Part shown: positions 44,921-50,967 of the stretch, piece by piece
Layout of the letters: every line of letters starts with the position of its first letter
Numbering within the stretch: the first letter of the stretch is position 1
Source: an uncultured bacterium
GTDB taxonomy: Bacteria > Chloroflexota > Anaerolineae > J036 > Brachytrichaceae
Assembly: GCA_903921365.1 (NCBI GenBank)
Contig: CAIXPS010000186.1
Coordinates: 1 to 50,967 of the forward strand
Direction of reading: 5' to 3'
Length of the DNA: 50,967 nt
Position numbers and translations under genes: made by a program
The notes under the pieces: model-generated
Seen by the model: only the letters and a program-made list of their open reading frames with translations
The model's database searches: none
What the model was told of the DNA's origin: nothing

Positions 44921-45389
44921 TCTTGAATACCGTCTGCCCCCCTGGCGCAGCCACTCGCACGATGTCGCCGATCCGTTTGCCTAAAAGCGCATGGCCGAGT
45001 GGCGACTCGTTTGATATCTTTCCCATGCTCGGATCTGCTTCAGCGCGCCCGACCAGCTGGAAAGTTTCCCGATCGCTGAATCCTTCCTCGACAACAACAA
45101 TCCTGGAGCCGAGCCTGATCCCGCCTGCGCCGGAACGCGATTCATCCACGATCTCAATATCGCGCAATGTCCGCTCGAGTTCGAGGATACGACCCTCAAG
45201 AAAGCTCTGGTCTTCCTTTGCGGCATGATAATCGGCGTTTTCCGAGAGATCGCCTTGTTTAATGGCGAAGTTCAGGCGCTCGGCAAGTTCCAGGCGCTTG
45301 ACGGTGCGTAGGTTATCGAGTTCCTCGCGCAATTTGCGCGCGCCTTCTGCTGTTAAATAGTTCTTCTTTGGTCCCGTTTGCGAATCCAT
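44904..45389 (-). CDS. greA: transcription elongation factor GreA
   Basis: A 161-residue Gre factor: an N-terminal coiled coil (about 5-75) with the acidic tip SENADYHAAKEDQ that enters the RNA polymerase channel and rescues backtracked complexes, and a C-terminal FKBP-like domain ending in SPLGHALLGKRIGD. ATG at 45389 is chosen; the frame upstream to 45419 overlaps the SDR gene on the other strand. It ends inside the DUF2007 gene. A short palindrome (45393-45405) lies in the 22-bp gap before the SDR gene. Confidence 0.95.
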   Translation of the reverse strand: MDSQTGPKKNYLTAEGARKLREELDNLRTVKRLELAERLNFAIKQGDLSENADYHAAKEDQSFLEGRILELERTLRDIEIVDESRSGAGGIRLGSRIVVVEEGFSDRETFQLVGRAEADPSMGKISNESPLGHALLGKRIGDIVRVAAPGGQTVFKITAIE

Positions 45390-45392
45390 AGA

Positions 45393-45405
45393 ATTAGATT
45401 CTAAT
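45393..45405. promoter_or_regulatory. 13-bp palindrome between greA and the SDR gene
   Basis: ATTAGA-t-TCTAAT is a perfect dyad filling most of the 22-bp gap between the two divergent ATGs. It is too close for both genes to have a separate promoter there, so promoters must extend into coding sequence. It could be an operator or chance. Confidence 0.3.
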
Positions 45406-45411
45406 CTACAT

Positions 45412-46143
45412 ATGAACATTCAAGAATCTGTGATCCTGATTACTGGCGCGGCACAACGCGTCGGTCGCGCGGTCGCCATCGCGCTCGCCAGTCATGGCGC
45501 CAATATTGCTTTCAGCTATTACGACGACGCCGAACCATGGCAGGAAGCCGTCAATGAGATATCGTCACACGGGGTTCGCGTATTTGCGCAGAAGGCTGAT
45601 GTCACACAAGCTGCCTCCATACGCGAATTGATGCGCAATGTGCAAAGCGAGTTTGGCCGTATTGACGTCCTGATCAACAACGCTTCCGTATGGCTCAAGA
45701 AACCTGTTCTCCAGATCACGGAGGCGGAGTGGGATATTGAAATGGCTGTCAATCTGAAGGGCCCTTTCCTGATGGCTCAGGCGGCCGCGCCCGTCATGCA
45801 GGCAAACGGACAAGGTCTCATCGTGAACATCACAGACCTGTCAGCCTTTCAGACCTGGGACGGCTATGCCCATCACTCGGCTGCAAAGGCCGGTCTGGTC
45901 GCCTTGACCAAAGTGCTTGCGTTAGAACTGGCGCCTGTCATTCGCGTGAACGCGATCGCCCCTGGAACTGTGCTGCTCCCGGATAACGCCGATGAGAATA
46001 AAATACAATGGGCAGTGAGCAAGTCTGCGCTTAAACGCATTGGCTCGCCCGAAGATGTTGCGCGCACTGTGCTGTACCTCATTGACGAGGACTTTGCAAC
46101 CGGCTCAGTCTATTTCGTCGACGGTGGACGGTCGCTGGTGTAA
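45412..46143 (+). CDS. short-chain dehydrogenase/reductase-fold protein with atypical active site
   Basis: A 243-residue classical SDR close to pteridine-reductase-like proteins: TGAAQRVGRA (11-20) is a PTR-style NADPH loop, NNAS (89-92) and the APGTV tail motif are normal. The catalytic positions read Asp142, His155, Lys159. SDRs normally have Ser-Tyr-Lys; pteridine reductases have Asp-Tyr-Lys. Here the Tyr is His, so activity as a reductase is uncertain. Tyr152 sits three residues upstream. The gene ends 40 bp before the GH1 gene and starts 22 bp from greA. Confidence 0.8.
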   Translation: MNIQESVILITGAAQRVGRAVAIALASHGANIAFSYYDDAEPWQEAVNEISSHGVRVFAQKADVTQAASIRELMRNVQSEFGRIDVLINNASVWLKKPVLQITEAEWDIEMAVNLKGPFLMAQAAAPVMQANGQGLIVNITDLSAFQTWDGYAHHSAAKAGLVALTKVLALELAPVIRVNAIAPGTVLLPDNADENKIQWAVSKSALKRIGSPEDVARTVLYLIDEDFATGSVYFVDGGRSLV

Positions 46144-46183
46144 CCGCGCAAACTACTTTCTGATCCGCAAAGAGGGTTTCAAA

Positions 46184-47518
46184 ATGACAAATAGAACATT
46201 CCCACAGGGTTTTCTATGGGGCACAGCCACAGCCTCTTATCAAATCGAGGGCGCCGCCCGCGAAGATGGGCGCGGTGAATCGATCTGGGATCGTTTCAGC
46301 CAGACGCCCGGCAAAGTTGTAAATGGTGATACGGGCGACGTCGCCTGCGACCACTACCATCTGTATAAGCAGGACATCCAGTTGATGAAAAGCCTGGGCG
46401 TCAGTGCTTATCGTTTCTCTGTTGCCTGGCCGCGAATTCTTCCCACCGGCACGGGCAGCGTCAACCAGAAAGGCATCGACTTCTACAGCCGTGTGATTGA
46501 TGAATTGCTAGCCGCCGGTATTCGGCCATTCATCACGCTGTATCACTGGGATCTGCCGATAGAACTACACGATCGCGGCGGCTGGACAAATCGCGATATT
46601 GCCGGGTGGTTCGCCGATTATGCCGCCATTGTCGCCAGAGCGTTGGGAGATCGCGCGCAGGATTGGATTACGCTGAATGAGCCCTGGTGCACTTCCTTCC
46701 TCGGCTACGATATGGGCGTGCACGCGCCCGGCATCTGCAACCATCACCTGGCAGTCCAGACCGTGCACAACACCTTGCTTGCGCATGGCGCGGGGATGCA
46801 GGCGATCCGCGCCGCCAGCCCGACCCCATGCAGAGTTGGGATCACGCTGAACATGGGATACAACCTGCCGGCAACTGACAGCGAAGCCGATCGAATCGCC
46901 GCTGAAAATGCCGTCGATTCGGTGTACGAGTGGTTCGTGCCCCCGATATTCGCCGGACATTATTCAGAGCGTCTACTATCCGAAGGCGGCGAACAGCAGC
47001 CCGTTGTGCAACCCGGCGACATGGCGTTGATCAGCGCTCGCAACGACTTCCTTGGCTTGAACTACTACTCGCCGACGCGCATCAGCAGCGCAGGGGGCGT
47101 CGCGCACGCAGTGCGCAACCCGAATGGCGAGTATACCGAGATGGACTGGGAAGTCGAACCTGAAGGGCTCTATCGCATTTTGTTGAAACTCAAAAAGGTC
47201 ACTAAGGGACAGGTGCCACTCTACATCACAGAAAATGGTTCTGCCTTCCTTGATGAAGTTGCTCCGGACGGCGCCGTCCACGATGAGCGTCGCGCGGCCT
47301 ATCTGCGCGGGCACTTAAGCGCGGCATCACGCGCGATTACGGATGGCGTTGATCTGCGTGGCTATTTTGAGTGGTCTTTGCTGGACAACTTCGAATGGGC
47401 GCTTGGATACACCAGGCGATTCGGGCTGGTAAGAGTCAACTTCGCCACCCAGGAACGGCTCATCAAGGACAGCGGACACTATTACCGCGACGTTATAGCA
47501 GCGAATGCCGTCATTTGA
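46184..47518 (+). CDS. family 1 glycoside hydrolase (beta-glucosidase-like)
   Basis: A 444-residue GH1 barrel: FLWGTATASYQIEG at the N-terminus, the acid/base in TLNEP (Glu166), and the nucleophile in ITENG (Glu350). It should cleave beta-linked glucosides or galactosides; lack of a signal peptide implies cytoplasmic action on imported sugars. ATG at 46184 follows AGAGGG by seven bases; an upstream frame to 46040 runs inside the SDR gene. Its stop is followed at once by the ATP-grasp gene's ribosome-binding site. Confidence 0.93.
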   Translation: MTNRTFPQGFLWGTATASYQIEGAAREDGRGESIWDRFSQTPGKVVNGDTGDVACDHYHLYKQDIQLMKSLGVSAYRFSVAWPRILPTGTGSVNQKGIDFYSRVIDELLAAGIRPFITLYHWDLPIELHDRGGWTNRDIAGWFADYAAIVARALGDRAQDWITLNEPWCTSFLGYDMGVHAPGICNHHLAVQTVHNTLLAHGAGMQAIRAASPTPCRVGITLNMGYNLPATDSEADRIAAENAVDSVYEWFVPPIFAGHYSERLLSEGGEQQPVVQPGDMALISARNDFLGLNYYSPTRISSAGGVAHAVRNPNGEYTEMDWEVEPEGLYRILLKLKKVTKGQVPLYITENGSAFLDEVAPDGAVHDERRAAYLRGHLSAASRAITDGVDLRGYFEWSLLDNFEWALGYTRRFGLVRVNFATQERLIKDSGHYYRDVIAANAVI

Positions 47519-47528
47519 GGAGCGCCCA

Positions 47529-48413
47529 TTGAGAATATTATGGCTGGGATGCGAAGACGCCTACACCCCGATCAGGATGCAATCTGCGGCGTGGGCATTG
47601 GGCATCGACCTGGACGCTGTCGAGATATGGGATCTATCATTCATCAGCGCAGACAACGTCGTGGGCGTCTTTCACCAGAACAAGAACGTCATCGAAGAGT
47701 ATGACGTTTTAATCGCGCGCACGTTTTTTCCATTCATCTCTGAGGTGTTGACGGTGGCGCGTTTGTTCCATGAGGCTGGCAAAACAGTCGTGGATGCCAG
47801 CCTGACGGACGAGGCGTTTGTCGTCAGTAAAATGCACGACTACTTGATCCTTGCCCAGAACGGCATACCCGTTCCCCGCACGTGGCAGGTTGCTGATCCC
47901 GCGACCCTCGTGAGTCTTGCTCAGCAACTCGGATATCCATGCGTGTTAAAAGGGGTCCATGGTTCGCACGGCATTCATGTGCATCTGGCAAACAACGCCG
48001 AGGAGGTCGCGGAAAAGCTGGCCGGTTATCCCCGCGGCGAACTGATGTTACAAGAATATCTGCCCGCAAGCGAGGACTATCGGCTGATGGTGGTGGGGTA
48101 CCAGACCTTGCCACTCATGGTCAGCCGGCAACCCATGCCCGGCGACTTCAGAACAAACGTTGGACTGGGACAAAGCATTGCTGCGCATCGCGTCGCAGAC
48201 TTTGACGGCCTGGCCGAGATTGCGCAAAAAGCAGCCATCGCCTTGCGGCGCGAGTTCGCCGGGGTGGACATTCGATTCCACAATGGAAAACCGGTGGTGC
48301 TGGAAGTAAACCGGCGTCCGATATTCGAAAACTTTGAGCGGGTGACTGGCCTGGATGTGCCGGGACAGTTCCTGCGCTATGTGGTTGAAAAAAGGAATTC
48401 GCATGAACGTTGA
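47529..48413 (+). CDS. ATP-grasp ligase, RimK-like
   Basis: About 294 residues with the ATP-grasp fold: the substrate-binding N-terminal domain (LIARTFFPF), the ATP lid in CVLKGVHGSHGIHV, the hinge LMLQEYLPA, and the metal loop VDIRFHNGKPVVLEVNRRP. RimK-type ligases join amino acids or acids through an acyl phosphate. TTG at 47529 lies six bases behind GAGGAG at the end of the GH1 gene; ATG at 47505 is an alternative but inside GH1. It overlaps the racemase gene by 11 bp. The acid and amine substrates are unknown. Confidence 0.8.
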   Translation: MRILWLGCEDAYTPIRMQSAAWALGIDLDAVEIWDLSFISADNVVGVFHQNKNVIEEYDVLIARTFFPFISEVLTVARLFHEAGKTVVDASLTDEAFVVSKMHDYLILAQNGIPVPRTWQVADPATLVSLAQQLGYPCVLKGVHGSHGIHVHLANNAEEVAEKLAGYPRGELMLQEYLPASEDYRLMVVGYQTLPLMVSRQPMPGDFRTNVGLGQSIAAHRVADFDGLAEIAQKAAIALRREFAGVDIRFHNGKPVVLEVNRRPIFENFERVTGLDVPGQFLRYVVEKRNSHER

Positions 48414-49548
48414 GCAGGTTGACCTATATCACATTCGTATCCCGCTGGTTGCGCCATTCGAGACCAGTTTTGGCGTGACAACGGAACGTGAGAGTATCAT
48501 CGCGCGCATCATTGCGGACGGTGTGGTTGGCTGGGGCGAGTGTGTAGCCGACCAGGACCCCGGCTATTGCTACGAGACAGTCGGCACCGCCTGGCACATC
48601 ATCACCGATTTCCTGATCCCGCGCCTGTTTTCCGCCCCACTGGACACCCCCCGCCATGTCCCCGAAAGGTTTCGCTGGGTGCGCGGGCACCAGATGGCAA
48701 AGGCGACGCTTGAGTCGGCGCTATGGGATATTGCCGCACAACAAGCCGGCGTCAGCCTGCGCGAGTACATTGGCGGCGTGCGCGATCGCGTTGTCGTGGG
48801 CGTGAGCATTGGCATCCAGCCATCAACGGAACAACTGGTAGAGCGCGTGCTGGGTTTCCGTGAAATCGGCTATGGGCGCATCAAGATCAAAATCAAACCG
48901 GGCCGCGACCTCGCCGATGCGCGCGCCGTGCGCGCAGCAATTCCCGGCGTCCCGCTGATGGTCGACGCCAATTCTGCTTACACCTTGAACGACGCCGGCC
49001 TGTTCAAACAGATGGAGGATCTGGATCTGCTGATGATCGAACAGCCGCTTTCGAACGACGACATCTATGAGCACAGCAAACTGCAGAAACAGCTAACCAC
49101 GCCCATTTGCCTTGACGAGAGCATCCACTCAGCCGCAGATGCGCGCTTTGCGATTGAACTGGGTTCATGCCGGATCATCAACATCAAACAAGGGCGCGTT
49201 GGCGGCTTGACGAACGCAATCGCAGTGCACGATGCGTGCGCGGAGCACAGCATCCCCGTGTGGTGCGGCGGAATGCTCGAAACTGGAATCGGGCGAGCGC
49301 TCAACGTAGCACTGGCGACACTTCCCAACTTTAAGCTGCCGGGCGACCTGAGCGCGAGTAATCGCTACTACAACCCCGACCTGATCGACCCGGCGTTTGA
49401 GTTTAACAGCGACGGCACATTGAGCGTGCCAACCGCGCCGGGTCTTGGCGTAAACGTTGTGCTGGAGAGATTGGAGAAAGTGACACTTCGTAAAGCTTTA
49501 CTTTCGGCTAAATCACGACTGCATCTGCTGGCCAACCGGAGCGGGTAA
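48403..49548 (+). CDS. enolase-superfamily racemase (NSAR/OSBS type), 3' end altered by IS
   Basis: A barrel enzyme with the full N-succinylamino acid racemase/o-succinylbenzoate synthase residue set: Lys163 (IKIKIKPG), Asp188 (VDANSAY), Glu213 (IEQPL), Asp238 (LDES) and Lys262 (NIKQGRVGGL). ATG at 48403 follows AAAGGA and overlaps the ATP-grasp gene. Host sequence ends at about 49501, after 366 codons, the normal family length. The last 15 or so residues (from about KSRL) are read from the IS left end. It could racemise N-acyl amino acids or dipeptide products of the ligase; menaquinone synthesis is less likely since no men gene is near. Confidence 0.83.
   Translation: MNVEQVDLYHIRIPLVAPFETSFGVTTERESIIARIIADGVVGWGECVADQDPGYCYETVGTAWHIITDFLIPRLFSAPLDTPRHVPERFRWVRGHQMAKATLESALWDIAAQQAGVSLREYIGGVRDRVVVGVSIGIQPSTEQLVERVLGFREIGYGRIKIKIKPGRDLADARAVRAAIPGVPLMVDANSAYTLNDAGLFKQMEDLDLLMIEQPLSNDDIYEHSKLQKQLTTPICLDESIHSAADARFAIELGSCRIINIKQGRVGGLTNAIAVHDACAEHSIPVWCGGMLETGIGRALNVALATLPNFKLPGDLSASNRYYNPDLIDPAFEFNSDGTLSVPTAPGLGVNVVLERLEKVTLRKALLSAKSRLHLLANRSG
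49502..49512. repeat. left terminal inverted repeat of the IS
   Basis: TTTCGGCTAAA, matched in inverted orientation at 50957-50967. It directly follows the palindrome GTAAAGCTTTAC in the host gene, and the transposase -1-frame stop (49513-49515) abuts it on the inner side. Confidence 0.75.
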
Positions 49549-50927
49549 TTGAGCTGCAGACTGCGAAACCACCTGTTTTGTGCGACGATGAGCCAGAACG
49601 CCTTTGAGCAGGTGGTCGGTGCGCGAATGCTTTTCGCGGCGCGGAGCGGCTCCGGGAGTGGGAAATCAGCAGGAAAAGGAAACCTCGTTAATAGGCGGCG
49701 CAGACGACCAGGCGTGGATTTGGGGTCGCGATCCCAAAAGCCGGTGGGGATGGCAACCTCGCGAGCAGCGACATAGGAAAGCACGGACCCAGCCAGCAAA
49801 GACAGTTCAGGCAAGCGTTGGCGTGCTTCATCTGCGAAGACGAATTGGCGCAGTGCGCCGAGAATTTGTTTGGCGACCAATGGCCGGCTCGGCGGCTCAA
49901 TGCCCCAGCGATCCAGATAAAACTCATGGGCTTGCTGAGCCGATAAGGGCAGGGTCGTGATCAACAGCATGGGGTGCGGGAAGTCGGGATGGAAGATCAG
50001 CACAATCGACCAAGGCGTGTCTTTGACCAACTTGCGTGTGTCGTCATCCCAGTCTTTGGGCTGATCGGGCAAGACAACATCGAACCATAGATGGGCGGTC
50101 ACGGTTACACCGTTGTGAGGATCGACCCAGGTTTCGACCTTATCTGGCAGCGTGGCCGCAATGGTCTTGTTCCGGTAGGTGCGTGGCAGCGGGCGCACAA
50201 TTTCCGGCAGCGACGGCTTACGCCCACGTCCGCCGTAGGCTGGCACTATGCGCCGCCGCGCCGTGAAGTTCTTGGGACGACGCAACACAACGCGCTTGCA
50301 GCCAGCTGTGATAAAGGTCACTGGCCTAAATCCCCGATCCGCCGTCAGAGCCTCATCCGCGCCCATCTGCTCGACCGCAATCCGAACCAACTCCGCTTCC
50401 AATACCTTTTCACTCGGATTGTTCACATCCGCACGCACCAATGCAGTCGGCAGCGTGAAACGTTGCGTATTCACATGACCAACATCACCCACTATCCCGA
50501 TCGGAATCGCTTTCAACGCCTTGCCAGCCGTCGAATCGTAATGCGTCGTGGCACAGTCCTGCAAGCACGGTCGAAAGAATCCCGTCAGGTCGAGTGCTTT
50601 CACCCGATACCCGCCATACCCGCTGCGCTCCCAGTGCCCTTCTTGCCGTACCAGTTCGCCCCACCTTGTCACCAGCCGGTGCGCGTCCCATTTCCCGTTC
50701 GCAAATGCACTCCATGCTCGCAGCACTTCTGCATCACTTAACTCGATAGCCGCCAGTGCCGGGATCAGCGCACCGCGTGTGCCCAACAGTTGACCACTCA
50801 CCAGTGCCCACAGCACTTGCAGCAAGCCCAGGTTGGTGCCGATTGGAAAATCGATCACCAGCGCGATCAATACATTCATCATGCGGTACACTATCTGGGA
50901 CGTCAGGTTTACGTTTTTGGTTTTCAC
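49513..50927 (-). CDS. DDE transposase requiring a -1 frameshift
   Basis: The 0 frame starts with GTG at 50927 and encodes an IS4-like transposase: candidate catalytic Asp residues in ALDLTGF and LTADRGF, and YLDRWGIE, resembling the Y-x2-R-x3-E signature, near residue 362. It does not stop inside the IS but would run antisense through the racemase gene to 49368. At T TTC CCA (49659-49665) a -1 shift enters a frame that continues KHSRTDHLLKG...QVVSQSAAQ and stops at 49513 right at the inverted repeat. The shifted product is about 471 residues. A mutation is the alternative explanation. Confidence 0.7.
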
Positions 50928-50956
50928 ACATCAGAATGTATACCTGATGTCGTTTT

Positions 50957-50967
50957 TTTAGCCGAAA
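50957..50967. repeat. right terminal inverted repeat of the IS
   Basis: The reverse complement of the left repeat, ending at the final base of the window, so the sequence appears to have been cut at the IS boundary, as happens when assembly stops at a repeated element. Confidence 0.7.

Larger units (their letters stand above)
49502..50967 (-). mobile_element. IS element (IS4-like DDE type), right end at the window boundary
   Basis: The left end (49502) begins TTTCGGCTAAA; the last bases of the window read the reverse complement TTAGCCGAAA, an 11-bp perfect inverted repeat with further ACGAC match inside. The element spans at least 1466 bp and contains one transposase gene. No target duplication can be seen because the window stops at the right repeat. 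The left flank is the palindrome GTAAAGCTTTAC (49490-49501). The family name is tentative. Confidence 0.75.

Noticed and set aside
49368-49512. C-terminal 48 codons of the 0-frame transposase reading beyond the IS
   Set aside because: They are antisense to the racemase gene and lie outside the inverted repeat, so they cannot be part of the native transposase.
48403-49548. Naming the racemase menC
   Set aside because: NSAR and OSBS share all active-site residues; no menaquinone genes are near, so the symbol would be unsupported.

Overview
The window reads as an ordinary chromosomal segment of a free-living bacterium, most likely a member of the Chloroflexota (Anaerolineae-like). This is an inference from gene content, not from a marker-gene comparison. 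The supporting traits are an hrcA-grpE-dnaK-dnaJ operon with a CIRCE operator, a fused homocysteine methyltransferase/methylenetetrahydrofolate reductase, a BMP-type nucleoside ABC importer, a class A penicillin-binding protein, and a System I (Ccm) cytochrome c maturation cluster whose CcmE has the CxxxY haem-binding motif. Gene density is high. No prophage, CRISPR array or rRNA is seen. One tRNA and one insertion sequence (IS) are present.

Layout. 1-344: no convincing gene beyond a possible small membrane ORF. 345-1427: a COG0523/CobW GTPase. 1437-6656 (minus): binding lipoprotein, ABC ATPase and two permeases of a BMP/Nup-type importer, with a strong promoter in front and an intrinsic terminator/attenuator after the binding-protein gene. 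6750-12353 (plus): MFS transporter, SbcD/Mre11-like nuclease, bifunctional MetH-N/MTHFR enzyme preceded by a 6-codon minicistron, and a phospholipase D-like lipoprotein. 12490-18356 (minus): class A PBP, GT39-type membrane glycosyltransferase, ketopantoate-reductase-like protein. 18449-19537: class V aminotransferase. 19581-23801 (minus): TPR membrane protein, YchF, a helical acidic protein, and a Rieske protein coupled to a membrane-anchored alpha/beta hydrolase.

23840-32304 (minus): a CAU-anticodon tRNA with its own promoter and a repetitive leader, then (reading upstream) M20 peptidase, NAD kinase, a GHL15-like lipoprotein, dnaJ, dnaK, grpE and hrcA, with a sigma-70 promoter and CIRCE in front. 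The tightly spaced genes suggest that NAD kinase and the peptidase may be co-transcribed with the chaperones. 32346-39607 (minus): ccmE-ccmF-ccmH-ccmG, a CcmI-like zinc-ribbon protein, a di-haem cytochrome c lipoprotein, ccmA and ccmB; ccmC is not in the window. 39820-43451: an RspA/ManD-type enolase-superfamily enzyme divergent from hisD and carbamate kinase. 43457-46143: epimerase, DUF2007 protein, GreA, and an atypical SDR. 46184-49548 (plus): GH1 glycosidase, ATP-grasp ligase and NSAR/OSBS-type racemase with overlapping ends.

49502-50967: an IS whose inverted repeat ends exactly at the last base of the window. It has inserted into the last codons of the racemase gene, and its transposase appears to need a -1 frameshift at T TTC CCA.

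The most unusual items are the IS frameshift signal, a 21-nt dispersed repeat found three times at gene ends, four repeats of the tRNA 5' boundary in the tRNA leader, the CxxxY CcmE cluster lacking ccmC, and a coupled ATP-grasp/racemase pair. I did not find a clearly new defence or mobile system.
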